DNA from: Mugil cephalus
Taxonomy: Eukaryota; Chordata; Actinopteri; Mugiliformes; Mugilidae
Direction of reading: 5' to 3'
DNA length: 64,000 nt
Assembly (NCBI RefSeq): GCF_022458985.1
Contig: NC_061789.1
Span: 20,688,357-20,752,356 of the forward strand
The notes beneath the pieces are model-generated. The model was not told the DNA's origin. It worked only from the letters and a program-made list of their open reading frames with translations, and ran no database searches. This document shows positions 10,553 to 23,744 of this stretch, piece by piece. The translations under genes and the position numbers were made by a program. Within the stretch, counting starts at the first letter, position 1. Every line of letters begins with the position of its first letter.

Positions 10553-13500
10553 ACCCCCATGTGTGTCTCATATATTTTTGTGGAAATTTATAAAGCTGGC
10601 TGGAGCATATTTGTTCTGTTCATATAGATTGTTAATGTCTATTCAGACCTCAAACTCTTACTTTTCAAATTCATGGCGTCTGGTGCTCACAATCCTATTT
10701 GAATTAACAGCTCTTGTCATCACTATGTAATAGTTTATAACTGCAGTGTACAGTATCTGGACACACTAAAAGGAAAGTGTTTTGTTTGATTATTCAGCTC
10801 TATGTATGTACTTTTTTATTTTATTTTTTGCGGTCATACTTCATTTTTGCTCGGGGCTGTTTGGTGCGCGTGTGTGTGTCTGTGGTGGGAGCTCCACGGA
10901 TGGACAGCTTAAGGACAAGCCTGCAGCTTGTTATCATTGTTTTGAAAAGTGTCAGACGGCATCCAGCAGCACAGACTCTCCCACTGTACCTGACATCTGG
11001 AGGAGAGAGAGAGAGAAAGAGATAAAGAGGAGCTGGCTGATGAAAGCCCCATTGTGTGACGTTTATCTGGAAAAATGAGTGGGAAACGTGGAGGCAATAG
11101 CTTACCATAAATGAAGCGCTGGGTTCATTTTCAGTGATGGAATGAAAAAGCGTATTTGCTTTCCTTTGTGTAATGACTATAATTGCAGATCCAAATTAAT
11201 AGTTAGAAGCTCATTGACTATGGTGTTGATTTAGTCTCCTATACATTGCATATGCCTTGTTGCCTTGTTGTGTGAGTCGGTGCCAGACTTGGCACACTAA
11301 AATGTCTGTGACCTTCAGTGGATCAGCAACAATGTCTCCCTGTTTTCCCAGCAGTCTGTCCATCAGCGCCTCACACTACACACCACCACTCCCCCCATCT
11401 AGAGCAGGTGCGTGGATTGTAACAGATAACCATGTCCAAGAATTTGGGAAGTGCATAAGAATTTGACCAGAATTCATACGATTATTCGCAGATTTGCACT
11501 TTTCTTTTAACCCTCTACTTGCAGTTCATGTTCATTATAGTTTCATCTGCATCAGAGAGTGAAAGACTAATCCCTTTCCTCATGCTTGCTTACACTGATT
11601 ATTTTTATTTGAATGCCAAAAATTAAATCAGTTGAGTGTACTGTTGTGTGAATGAAATTAATTTGTGGTGAGACGGCAAGTTCTGGGCTTTTCAGCCCAT
11701 ACTGCAATATTTCCCATGTCTTCGTCTTCCAGTATATCTTGCTTGTTCACAAAAAAAAAAAAAATCATCCTTTTCTTTGATTACATCAACCGACATAAAG
11801 ACAGGCACACTTTTGCTTTCTCACACCTACTCAGCATAAATGGCTCCTGCACAGAACTATCAGCATATCATTGTTGTTATTTATAGTTGCCAATATAGAT
11901 AAAACTAAATATGTGAAAAGGAAATTAGTACAAAAATGGTTTTGGAGGAACCATCATTTTTATACAATTAATATATCAGATTGAGACGAAAACAACAACA
12001 ACACACCATGTAGGTGTCTACTGATACTAATGAGAAAACAAATTTTGAAATGTGACCCATCCCCCACCTGAGATCTTCTGTAATAAATTGCCTCCAAGCC
12101 AACATTTCTACCGCATGAACACGCTTAACTTTTTTAAGGACGCATTGCTTCAAAAAAATTCTAAACCGAGCAATCATACGTTTAAAAAGGCCAGTGTAAG
12201 GTTTCCACACATGAGTGAACACTTTTTTAAAGGGGACAGTCCCAGTCCACATATGTAGAACTACGTGGAGTATAAATTCAGCTGCAAGATGTGAGGTTTA
12301 TTCAGGTTTAATTCTTAAAGTCTAAGATCATACATATTCACCCCATTGCCAATAAATGTCTATATTAAAAAAAAATAAAAAATAAATAAAAATGGAGGTA
12401 TGCCTTTAGAATATCTCCAGTTCCGCTTGTCCCAATCTGTTATGGAAATGAGGGGATTTAGACTCAATAAACTCAAGTGCATCTTGCAGATTTAACTTGT
12501 GGATTTGTTTTTGTTTTTAAGGCTTCTGGGATTCTCTGAAACCCCTTCCTGTTAAGGACCAGATGTTCAGTATATACAGCTCTATACACACATTTCTGTA
12601 AAGATGTTTTAAATGCAGTCGTGCAATGAATGAAGTTCACTGGCATTGACTGGAGGAGTAATGTCACTTTACTACATCCCAGAAAGAATCCTGGTTATCC
12701 ATTAGAAATCTTTTTGTAAAAGCCTGAAAGAGACAAGGGAGAAAACAAACAAAAGAAAACACATATGTGTTAATGTAGTTTGTTAGAAAGTTGAGAAAAA
12801 GACAGAGGAAGATGAAATAACTTTGCTACTGAAAGACGATAAAAGCAGATGAATTGGTCTCCAGGATGACATGTAGGGATGATGCGTGTGTCCTGAAGCT
12901 TTTAACTCTACATTATTGATGCTTGTCAAACTGACCAAGACCAGCGTCCCGTGCTCAGTAGTGTTACACGCAGACAGAATGGAGTTCAGCCTGACTGTGT
13001 GGAGCCACACAAGCTTCCTTGTAAACCGCATAAAGGCAGTTTCAGCCCCATGAAAAACATGTCACCGGGGGAGATATTCACTAAACCGTGCGTTTAATAC
13101 CTCACTCTGTGGGGTGGAAGATACTGAGACTACATCTAAGTATACAAACCCTCTCACTGCAGACAGAGAGAGAGAGACCCCGTCGCCACAGTTATGGAAT
13201 CATCCTGTGCTGACCTGGGGAGTTACATGAGAGCCTACCACTAACGACCCGAAAGAGCGTCATCTCGGGTTACTGTGCATTTTCTGTATGTGAGTGAACC
13301 TCTAAGGCTGAGCAGGATAAAAACTGCACCTTCTACGGTACCTTCTTCTTTCTATACCTCCACCCACCAACCCTTCCACTCCCTGTCTCTCTATCCTTTA
13401 CCTCATTCATCACTGTCTGCTTTGTAATAATATTCCTGTATTCCAAACCTCATTTCCTTCTCGTTGAGATTGATAGCAGCGATGACACCAAACAGTTTAT

Positions 13501-16500
13501 CTCTCCGTTTATCCCTTGTTTTCTCTTAATCGCCCCACCCCCCCTCGGTGCCTCTTTGTGTCTCAGGAGAAGGAGGTGGTGAGGAGGCTGATTGGGTAAC
13601 GTGCTAATTGCCGAGCTCTGCGTCTGTCCTGCGATGACAGGTCTGACACCAGGTTTCAGGGAAATGCTGTTTACAGAGAATTATGCAATGACATGACAGC
13701 GGGATCATAAAACCCTTTTTCCTATGAGCTACCACCCCTGGTCATGCATCATCACGGGTTACTGATGAATCACGGGTTTTGAATGAAGTGTCCTTTCAGA
13801 AACAAAGTAATGGCTGGACTGGGGCGGCAGCAGAAGTCTCAGTAGTTTTTCATCACCTAACTTTTCATGCTCGTGTGATGCACATGCAAATGTTCAGTGT
13901 GGGTTTAGGTGTATGAGGGCTGCACTTATTTAACTCCCAGACAGACAGACAGACAGACAGACAGACATGTAATACATGCATGTTCTTCATACATCTTCCA
14001 ATACTCCTCTCTTAGCCAAGAATCTTACATAGCTACACCTGCAGTTCAACCAAGAATAGTTGGAGTGCTGTTAAAAACAAATATATTTGAGGGGATAAAT
14101 GAGAGAACATCTGGTCAACTCTCAATGATGGAGAGAGATTTCATAATGGGTAAAGATGAGGTGTCTGAGACTTTTAGGGAGGGAACAGCCTCAGGGAGGG
14201 GTCGACTTTTGTCTGGGTATGCGTGTGAGTGTGTGGGGGTGTGGGCATGGTATTGCCACTGTTTTTGCATAATGTTAGATGAGACCCCATCATCTTTCCT
14301 CCCCCACAACAATTTTATAACAGACAACTAATAAATGTTTCATGGCAGAACAAGCTGCTCGCCTCGCCTTTATTAAATCTGAGATAATAAAAGCAGAGAG
14401 GGAGAGGAAAAAGGAGAGTGTGAAAAGGGGGTCGCACCAAAGAGGGAGAGATAGGGAGATCGGTGTAGACTTTTCTGAAATCGACCGGCTGCATCTCCTG
14501 TTTCTGGGGCAACGGGTCCCGCTGTCCCCCGCAACCCCCTCCCCTCCGCTTCCCGCTCCGCCAGAGACAGACAGGAAATGAGAAACGGGCAGACAGGATA
14601 TTGCGTTCTGGTGGCCTGGGGATTAACTGTTTTATCTAAACTAACACACACCCACACACTGACACACACACAAACACACATCTATATACTGACACATAGC
14701 ATTCATTCTTGGTACCGTCAGGTGTAGATCACACACATCAGGAGACGCATGGCGTTCAGACCATGGACACCATGCAAGTTTACATTTGTTACTTCACACA
14801 GGTTAGGACTTGAATGTTAGATGCACCAATGATGTTCTCATGCTGAGCTGGTTATTATTACCACTGTGACCAATTTACAGTGGGAGGCACGATATGTGAC
14901 TGTATAGTTGTGGGATTGGGGGAGTATTTCTGCAGACGTTCCTCAAAGATACATAGGTCTTCATGGGTATTAGATATCATCTGAATAATGTACATTTTAA
15001 AAAAAGTTTTGAAAACATTGTTCTCACAAGACGACTATATTATATCACTTAATTGATGCATGGATGGATATGATGCTTTAATGAAAGCATCTGTCAGTGT
15101 TTTATTGATGTTTGTTCTCTGCACTTTATCTATGTTTACACTAACTGTGCATATTTGTGTTTATGTGAGCATGCGGCTGCATACATATATATATATAGAT
15201 ATATTAGTGTGTGCATGCATGACTGTACTATACATATATAGTCATATACGTGTGTGTATTTCTGTGTGAGTGTGAGTGAGTGGTGGCAGGGTAGCAAGTA
15301 TCGTGGGGAATGCTGGGAGATTTTAATAACACAGAAGCAGTGCAGGGAGATTTAATAAAAGGAGATGATGTGATTACTGAACCCTGGCTCTGAGCCATTT
15401 TGCTTCACAGAGCAATATCCGCCAAAAGTGCACACGAACACACACACGCGCGCGCACACACACACATGCACGCACACACATGCGCGCACACAAGAAATAG
15501 ATACTAAACAGAATACAACTTAAAAGCAAGATTGATGCATATCATTTGTTCTTTTTGCAACTATCACAATAATCCTTCGATGTACCTTCATTTTCAAGGG
15601 ACACCCATTTGTGTGTCACATGTTTTGATCTTATGTATGTGGGAATCCGAATTTACAGCACATCATTACTTCAACATATCACACATAAAGAGAAAGAAAT
15701 GCGTCTTAAACCACAGGTCAAGCATCAAAGTGAGTGACAGCTGTGTATCTCTGATGAGACACAGTTAGGTGAAGCTTAAATCTGGGTTAAAGTTGAGTTC
15801 TCACTAGTTTACCAGAGACCTAAACCTAGGTAATAGCCACAGATAGTTTAACCAAACACGTAGCTATATACATATTCATCAGTTATGAAAGCAAGCACAA
15901 CAACTGTAATTGCTCTGAGACACATGCATATTTATGGAACGACTTTTTTGCAGTCCAGACAATGTCATACTTGTCAGAGCTCACGGGCAAAACAATGCCA
16001 CATGACACAGCTTAGGGGGTGAAGAGGATTGTGTTATTCTGTTTGTACAATAAAGCAAAAAGGAAAGACCTGATTATACCGATACGTACAATGAAGCACC
16101 TTTTTATGCCTGTCGACATCTGATCTCATAATCAGGGAGCTTGTAATTAGGCGTGCCTCCTAACCCCTCCAAAATCCATGGCACTGAACAAAACCTTGCC
16201 TGCAGCCAATCTTGCCGAAGGTTTTGTTCAACTGAAGTTCTCTTTGTTGATCTTTCCCGTCAGCCTTTTCTGCGGCAAAGTCACGTATATAACATGAATA
16301 TCACCTCATCATGAAAGGAAAGCTCTCGAAATCCAAAATGAAATCTTTTAAATATACCCCCTCTCGTAGATTTATGCACAGTTGGTCTTTAATATGCCTC
16401 AGCTGTTTAAATCTGAATTATTACAATTTTGTTCAGAGTACTATCAATGCAACAACAACAAAGAATAATACAGCACATATGTGACACGGTACACAAAATA

Positions 16501-19500
16501 GACAACATCTTTTTAAATTTCTATGCAGATTCATTTTGCTATTTTAGGGCAAATAGTTCAAAAATGGAAATAGGCATGAAACAGATATGGGATGTGTGTG
16601 TTGGCATAAATTTGGTGAAGCTGAGTTTACCTCAATCGCGTGGCTGCTTTTTATCCTTCACATCCATAGTGATTTTTGGAGGCTGCGCCCTGGTCAGGAC
16701 CATGTGTGAATGATACTTCTATTAGAGGGATTAGACTGATCTACTTACAGACCCCCCTCTGTGGCAGTTGCCCCAAGTTGCCTTCATTTGCCATGTTGAG
16801 TAAATTCCTACCGTGCTGTGTACACTCCGATTAAGGAGTGTGGGACCTAACTACCAACATCATCAGTCTCATGTCAAGCAGCCCTGACAATTCATTTCTG
16901 TTGCATTTTGTTAACAGTGAAAGGAGGTGTTTAAGATGCTGAAGTGCATATTCAAAGGGAGAGTGACGCTGCACAGAACGGCATCACTCCACTGATTACT
17001 CTCTGTGGTGGAGCATTAGATCTCACATATTATAATCGACATGTGGCTGCTTGCAAAAAATTTATAGTCGAAGCATCTTTCTAAAATTTATTGTAATGTT
17101 TATGTACAAAAGTAGGTTGAACAACATTTAGTTAAATACAAAGCCCTGTCACAATAGTTCTGTGCCGGGCTGCTTATAGGAGTGTTTGCTTTATGATGTC
17201 AAGCTAGCGACACTGTCATTTGGGGAATTTGGTGAGCGTTTGGCAGATGGATTGAGAAAGATTAGCTGTAGCAGCTGCGTTTGGGACAGAATCACAGATT
17301 AGGAGCTCTAATGTGCAGACCTGGCTCCTTCTTTACACTCCAGATTTGGGCAGCAACACCTTCCTATCACTCAGTCAGGGAGCGTCAACACTTCAGCCTT
17401 CATCCTTTCCTCCCCCCTGCTCCCTCATTCTTCCTCTCTTCTTAAAAAGGTTTGTTTTCTGGATGTCTGGTAACTCTTCTTGTTGAAGAGATGTACTCAT
17501 GGTCCATGGATCGATAAAATGTACTGACTGAAGGTGTGTTTCACCACCATCATAATGAGGGTATAGTAACCATGGGTCACTTGCCAATGTCAGACTAGGT
17601 ATAGAGACACTAAGCAGGTGGGTGCGCAGAAACGTCTGCGTGCATGCCTGTGCTTGTTTATGTATGTGTCTGTGTGTATGTGTGTGTGTGTGTGTGTTTG
17701 TGAAAGAGAGAGAGTACCTAGGTTTCTGTGTGTTTTAGTGTGCATAAGTGAGAGGAGAGAGATTAACCCCATGCTATCCTCAATCCCTGGTTATGAGTTT
17801 ACAGCGTCTGTCTGGCCATCTCACTGTTTAAACAACAATCTAATTAATCCCGTCTTTATTAGTTTCAGTGAACTGGGGAGGCAGGCTGGGAGGGCGTGAG
17901 GGAGAACTGGGAATCCTGGCAGAAAATACTTAAGAGGGAGGGGGAGGAAACCAAGTGCAAGAGCAGAGATTTGAGAGGAATTTAGGGTCCTGTGAATGAA
18001 AATAGGGATGCGAGGAGATTGTGAGTCAGGAGAGATATTGAGGGGTTGTAACATGGCACAGAAGAAGAGAGATGGAGGGACAAAGAAAGGAAAGTCACAG
18101 GGAAAAGCAATGGACTTGACAAAAACATGTGGAGTTAAATAAGTGCTTTAACACTGAGGGTGGTACAGGGAGTTTACCCATTCAAACTGATCTCAACATT
18201 TATGACTCATAACAGACAGCTTTATCATAGTAAGTTCACTACTGCCACCTACTGTCATGAAGGAGAAAAGAAATCACGATATCAAAATGCAAGCTACTGT
18301 AACTTATGTTAGCAGATGTTCGTCTTGCTGCACTGTGAATTGGGTAATGATTATTTGACCTTTAATTAAGAGACTGTGATAATCTCCAGAATCTTTGGAG
18401 CTGAGGATAAATGCATTGGAGTTTGTGTTTCCATCTGCCCTCACTTCTTTATTTTATATAGTTTAAAAATGACATTCTATTTTATATAGTTTCTGTAGGT
18501 GTCCATAACCACAATGGCTCCTCTGTGTGTGTTTCTGTGCTCCTCCAGGCTGTTTGTAAGGAAGTGCAGCGCCTGCCTGCAGGTCATTGGGCGCTCCGAG
18601 CTGATCATGCGTGTGCTAGGACAGGTGTACCACCTGGGATGTTTCAGCTGCTGTGAGTGTGAACGCCGGCTGCAGAGAGGTGATGAGTTTGTGCTGAAAG
18701 AAGGCCAGCTGCTCTGCCGCATGGACTATGAAAAGGAGAGGGAAATGTTGGCTGCTATTAGCCCCACACCAACTGAATCAGGTAAAGTATGTTTGTGGCA
18801 CGGGCGTTGCTTAAACCACACATATTTTTGGTCAGAGCCACTTGAGCTTTCTTAGGGAAGCTGCCTTGCTTTCACACCAATGAATTCAACACATTTTTAG
18901 CCCAATCTCAGTCACTTTCTTGCAATTCTGATCATTAACGACTTCAAAGTTAAAGGAAATAAGGCTTTCCCAAGGTCTGCAGGGAAATATGTAGGCAGGG
19001 AACAGAACCTAGAGTGCCTAGATCTTAGGTTTGGGATCCTGAGTCAATGACAACAAGTGCTTGGCACAATCAAACTTGTAACAGTCTTAACAGTTAAGGA
19101 GGTGCAAAATACTGCAGCAATAACACCCTGCTTTTAAATTAAGTGTCATACTAGATTTTCGACCTGATTGCTACTACTGTTTGTGTGTGTGTATTTCTGA
19201 TCTGTGAGGATTGTGCCCATATGTGCTCAGTAGTGTTTCCACTGTAATATTTGCAGTTTCTGGAACTGATCATGAACCTCCAGAAAGATTCATTGTAGAG
19301 CACTCTAGAAATGGTTTTATGTATTAATCTGTTCGCTCTGTACGGGTTTAGGGGCTGGTCTGATTGTTTTTGTCTTCTGGTAATCTTGCTCAGTGAAAAG
19401 TGAAGATGAGGACGGAGGGGGAGGCTCTGGCAGTGGGAAAGGGGGTGATGAAGGCAAGGAACACAAGCGTTCAAAAAGACCACGCACCATCTTGACCACG

Positions 19501-20521
19501 CAGCAGCGGCGTGCTTTCAAGGCCTCCTTTGAAGTGTCAGCGAAGCCCTGCCGAAAGGTGGGTGGATAAGTTTGTCTTATCAGTTGAAATGCATGCAGCA
19601 AAATACTCCCAACTTCATTGTTCTTGTGTCTGACTGTCTTTACGTGTATTAATCAAGCTGCTTTTGACACTGTAACGTTTGCATTTTACGGTTACTACAC
19701 AATCCAAATCGCTGAACTCGTAGGTGAGAGAGACACTGGCCGCTGAGACTGGGCTGACAGTGCGTGTTGTGCAGGTGTGGTTTCAAAACCAGCGAGCCAA
19801 GGTAAGACTTTATATATTTCTTGAAGATATGTTCTCCCCCATAAATCAGCACACAGAGAAACCTCATCAAGCGGCGATTCCTTTGCCTCAGATGAAAAAG
19901 ATTGCTCGCCGACAGCAGCAACAGCAGCAGCAGCAGCAGGAGCAAGAGCAGCTGGGGGGGACCAGGAGAGGGCCGAGCAGAGGGGGCCGCCAGAGCAACG
20001 ATGACAGCGAGGGTAGGACCCTAAAATGCGAAAGATTAGAAGACTGACAAAGAAAGAATGAAACAAGTATGTTTAAAATAACTCATCTTCACACAGACGG
20101 ATCTAGCACCCATGGCATGGATGGGATGCTGGGATACCCGTCTCTGCCACGTCAGCAGCTACTTGCTCTTGACCCCAACATCTACGGTGGAGAGCCGTTT
20201 CGACATGGACTTACACCACCTCAGCTCAGCAGCGAGCAACTGCACTCCTATGGTAAGACATGAAGGCGAAACTGCAAGTTCAGTTATTATTACCTTCTCA
20301 TCCACATTAGTGCAACTTTCGTGTCTTTTCATATATTCTGAGTTATTTATTTTCCCACTGCAGACTCAGAGACAGTGTTCCATGACCTGGACAGCGATGG
20401 AAGTCTTGGTCACCTCGGTGACTGCCTCTTAGCAGCAGGGGATGGCGGTCTCCTGGCAGGGCGAGTGGGAAACCCTATCGACCGTCTCTACTCCATGCAG
20501 AACTCCTACTTCACCTCCTGA
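8245..20521 (+). CDS. lmx1al: LIM-homeodomain transcription factor, LMX1 family (lmx1a-like)
   Basis: Exons: 8245-8305, 9501-9690, 18549-18781, 19394-19557, 19724-19801, 19892-20012, 20097-20252 and 20364-20521 (386 residues). Human LMX1A is about 382. LIM1 begins [21 protein letters not shown]2 has CSACLQVIG and ends [12 protein letters not shown]. The homeodomain runs from [20 protein letters not shown] to VWFQNQRAK with Q50, followed by polyglutamine. The C-terminus [17 protein letters not shown] is nearly that of LMX1A and LMX1B. LMX1 factors bind AT-rich DNA and specify dopaminergic and serotonergic neurons, roof plate and dorsal limb. LIM1 is clearly more diverged than the homeodomain. 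The protein resembles both LMX1A and LMX1B without being a plain copy of either, so I call it the third paralogue. The start is uncertain: an in-frame ATG at 8194 would add 17 residues, but it lies before a likely splice acceptor (8216). MKTEES at 8245 aligns better with LKMEEN of LMX1A. Confidence 0.92.
8431..8480. repeat. (TG)25 microsatellite
   Basis: Uninterrupted TG dinucleotide run in lmx1al intron 1, about 125 bases after the first coding exon. Confidence 0.95.
9120..9478. mobile_element. Short non-autonomous hAT-like element
   Basis: The segment begins CACCGGTGTCAAAC and ends GAGTTTGACACCCTTC, giving imperfect inverted termini around GTGTCAAAC. Inside are the paired GGCCCGC and GTGGCCCCC blocks and an AT-rich middle. 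This matches the widespread vertebrate hAT-type repeats that start CAGGGGTGTCAAACTCA, recalled from memory. No transposase is encoded. I could not find a convincing 8-bp target duplication, so the boundaries are approximate. It ends about 23 bases before the LIM1 exon of lmx1al. Confidence 0.65.
10521..10550. repeat. A30 homopolymer
   Basis: Thirty consecutive adenines in lmx1al intron 2. No retrotransposon sequence was recognised immediately upstream, so its origin is unclear. Confidence 0.9.
13565..13760. promoter_or_regulatory. Candidate conserved non-coding element in lmx1al intron 2
   Basis: Balanced-composition sequence stands out from the AT-rich intron. It has a CTAATTG homeodomain core, an ATTGG (reverse CCAAT) box and two TGACAG motifs (13635-13640 and 13694-13699), the Meis/Prep-type half-site. 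Conservation is not observable here; this is inference from motif density. Confidence 0.25.
13939..13967. repeat. (CAGA)n microsatellite
   Basis: Seven tandem CAGA units in lmx1al intron 2. Confidence 0.9.
15438..15492. repeat. CA/CG alternating purine-pyrimidine tract
   Basis: Fifty-five bases of strictly alternating purine and pyrimidine, mixing CA, CG and TG steps. It lies in lmx1al intron 2. Confidence 0.9.
16110..16260. promoter_or_regulatory. Candidate conserved non-coding element in lmx1al intron 2
   Basis: Contains ATAATCAGG, TTGTAATTAGGCG and a run of non-repetitive mixed sequence. The reason for listing is composition and homeodomain-type cores only. Confidence 0.2.
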
Positions 20522-22095
20522 CCCTCATAAACTGTCATCCTTTCCCCTCCTGTTCCACCTTTCACCTCAGAGATGCAGCTAATGGAGTCTGTCCATCAAA
20601 AAGGCCTGTGGGACCATTCTTCATGCAAGAGCCTATACACAAACACCCTTCTGAGCTTTTATCACTGGTTAATATTATCCCAAGTCAGGCAGTCATAATA
20701 TCACTTTGCAGCAGATTAGCATAATGTTCTTACATATTTCCTTAAAAAAAAAGAATCTCATGCTGGAAATACAGACACTGTAAATGTCCAAGATAAAGGA
20801 CTTCAATTTTTCCTGTTGTATTTATGTAATGTTCAATGGCACACATTCCATGGCACTTTCCTAAAAAAAAATTGAGAGACACTTATCATACCTATCATTA
20901 TGTATATCGTGAAACAGCGAGGAGAATTGTTTGATGAAAGTTTTCATCACTCAAGTTTAATGTATTTAGGAGTCATGGGAGGAATTCCAGTATGAGCAGC
21001 TGAAGGTCAAAAATAAAAGTAGGCCTACTATTACATTGGAAACTCTTTTTTTGACAGGACTAGTGAGTTAGTTACTGTGTGTGACTTTGACTGCAGCATA
21101 TACAGTACTGTATATGGATTGGAGGACAGTTTTGCTCTCAGGTTAGTGTGTATGTTTATGTAACCTGAGCCACAACTCAGGACATTGTGCTGGCCGGGAT
21201 GACAATTTAACTTGCCCATTGACTTCAAGAAAGTAGATTGCAAAGGGGAAGAAATTGTTTGTGTGAAATGATCATTTCAAACGACATTCTTAGTTTTTGC
21301 AAATGCATGAAAGATACTATGGACCAAAAAAAAAATAAAAAAAAATAAAATCATTTTAGAATTTAAATAACAAATAGCAGTACAGGGTCATTTGCAAAGC
21401 CTTATGCGGAAACAGGGTTGTATAAGCGATTATTGCTGTAGCATTCAATTCTCTTTTATAATGTAATCACTAAGAAATAGCGGAGTAACTAACAACCAAT
21501 AGAGATATAATGCCCCAAATTTAGGACATCGTGTACATGATGATGTACTCCAAAATGTAAATGTGAGTATGGCTGTTTTACAATTAGTTGTTGTCGTCAC
21601 TTTCTGTAATAATTTGCTTCTCAAACATCTCATATTAGATGCTGTTAGGTAGATATTTTGTACCTTCCTCTGTGATAATCAGAAAATATTTAAACTGTAG
21701 CATGATATTTGTGTGCCTCAAAGGTCGAAGGAAATAGCCTCCAAATTTTCGTTGGATAGCAAGTGTTGCAGGAAGTATCAGGATTAGACTCACAATGTGG
21801 TACAGAATAAAATAGTACTAGAATGACACTTGTCTCATGTAGATGCCAGTGATAGGCTGCAGCCTGTGAGATTCTTTCATGACATTATGTTTTTGACTCT
21901 GATACGTGACTCATGTGTTTTTACGGTGATACTATTGTGAATGTAACTTATTTATGTGCTATTAGATGAGTTCCTATCTTAGTTTTTTTGATCAGTGACT
22001 GCCAGGTGATGTGCATTGAATGTAATGTTGCCGTATCTTCAATACAATTTGCGGTTCCATCTTTGAAGTATACTTGCCTTCTTTGTCCTAAATTC

Positions 22096-22101
22096 AATAA
22101 A
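22096..22101 (+). terminator. Probable lmx1al poly(A) signal AATAAA
   Basis: First well-placed AATAAA, about 1.6 kb after the lmx1al stop, implying a long 3' untranslated region (20522 to about 22120). It is followed by TTGATTATTTGC. Confidence 0.55.
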
Positions 22102-22794
22102 TGACACATTGATTATTTGCTCATCTGGTATGACCCGAACCTACACTTTAAAAGAATGGAATCCTTTTCTCTACAATTACTCCCCTCCAAGCTTTAATAA
22201 CTGAACCAGAAAATGTATGTTCTGCTTAGTGGTCACAGAGTTCATAACTCAACATCCTCCCTCCGTCTCCCTCAGTAGTCCTGCTGATTAGAGGTCGGCA
22301 GCCTAATCCTTCTCCTTTCTTCCCAGGCTCCCTGTTTTTTAGTTACAGAGTATTCAGGAGAGTCTGTGTGGGAGTAAAGCATTCCAGTTTAATATTTGAC
22401 TATGACTCAGGAGAGGGCAATGGTGGGAGGGCTACACATGAGCGACTGAAAACAACAGAGGATGACAACATCAGTTGAACAGTAGAAGAATAATGTCCAT
22501 TTAATTGAAATAAGTCAGTAAAAAAAGTGCAGTACAGGCCATACTTTCTTTCATATGAGCAAGACATAATGTGTACAATAAATCCATGAGCAGTAAATAA
22601 ATGGTACAGCAATCAAACATTATACACAAAATCGTCTCACTCACATACTTTATCATCGATCTGCTATAATTTATGTTTAGTCACATGGAGCCACATGAGA
22701 AAAAAAACATACAGGAAGATGGTCGGGACACAAACCAGTCCACCTGTTGTACTTTGGAGACAGGTATAACCCAGTGAAAGACGCCGTCTGAATA
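22102..22794. other. Convergent intergenic region lmx1al / chchd5
   Basis: No gene was recognised. The chchd5 3' untranslated region must lie here on the minus strand. ATTAAA-type signals in minus orientation occur at 22500-22505 and 22388-22393. Confidence 0.45.
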
Positions 22795-23744
22795 TTAAGA
22801 TGGCTGAGGTACTGGATTTGTTGCTGGGAAGAAAAAGGGGAATGCATTGGTGTTTTGACAACTAATGAAATATCTCCTAGAAATTATGCAGACATGGTAA
22901 CTCACGGTTGTTTTATAATTGTGTCTTTGTGCCAGACATTGTCAAGATGTCCATTCCAAGACTGACTAATTACCATTCACAACTGTGATAAGGGAACCTC
23001 TCCTCCTTCTTCAAGAGGCATAATAATCTTCACATTCATACCTCTTACGTTTAACTCTCTTTTAATCACAACTGCTGTGACCTTGAGTATTGTATGGCTC
23101 CGGCATGGACTTACCCACTCCGCTGATGTCCACCGTCTCCGCACAGCCCAGAAAGCGAGCCACATGTGCTGAGCAGGAGGTAGGTTTGTCCTGGTTTTCT
23201 CTCAGGCAGTGCTCAAACTCCACAAACTGCTTGGAGCAGTCCTGTCTGATCTTCTGGATCACTGGACTTAACACAATGGGTACAATTTAGAACATACCAC
23301 AATCATATAGATGGACACGAGTGAGCAAATCCGTTGCCTTACTGTGATGATGTACACTGTGCAACCTTCATCTTCAGTTCATGACAATTTTGCTGCCATG
23401 TTGATGGATTGGAGGCCACGCACGACCCATATGCCTCCATTTCTTTATGGCAAAATTTTGCCGTGATATCCATAGCAGCCTGCCTGAAAAGTGACAGATA
23501 TATACAAATAACCATGTGGTCATAAAGAAGTCTAAGAGGCCATCGATCATTATCCTGATTAGGTTTTAGTAACGCATATGAGCAGCAAAATAAACGAACT
23601 GTAGTGAAGTTCTTAGATGAAAGGTGCAGTCTGTTTCACGAAGTAGAACATGCCTTACTCGTAGATTGAATCTGCTTTTCTTTTTTGTCTAGAGAACATT
23701 GAAATTGAAATAACAGTTATACGCTTTGTGGAAAAATCTTACAT
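22795..23744 (-). CDS. chchd5: Twin-CX9C mitochondrial protein CHCHD5
   Basis: Minus-strand exons: 23744-23743 (the bases AT), 23483-23343, 23266-23115 and 22823-22795, giving 107 residues (human CHCHD5 has 110). The start codon is split: AT before a GTAAGA donor, then G at 23483, yielding MQAA as in the human protein. Four CX9C segments are present: C-HKEMEAYGS-C, C-HELKMKVAQ-C, C-SKQFVEFEH-C and C-SAHVARFLG-C, two CHCH folds in tandem. CX9C proteins are oxidised by the Mia40/CHCHD4 relay and retained in the mitochondrial intermembrane space; the specific task of CHCHD5 is poorly known. No cleavable presequence is visible, as expected. An ATG four codons on (23473) could be a fallback start inside one exon. 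The gene is head to head with atp13a1 and convergent with lmx1al. Confidence 0.93.

Larger units (their letters stand above)
9691..18548. other. Long lmx1al intron 2
   Basis: This 8.9 kb intron separates the two LIM-domain exons. It holds simple repeats (A30, CAGA, CA/CG and TG runs) and islands of mixed composition rich in homeodomain and TALE-type motifs. No coding exon of another gene was recognised on either strand. Its size is out of line with the other lmx1al introns (80-1,200 bases), which suggests regulatory content. Confidence 0.7.

Noticed and set aside
13939-13967. Tandem CAGA units considered as a possible CRISPR-like or satellite array
   Set aside because: It is a short tetranucleotide microsatellite with no spacers; nothing in the window resembles a CRISPR array.
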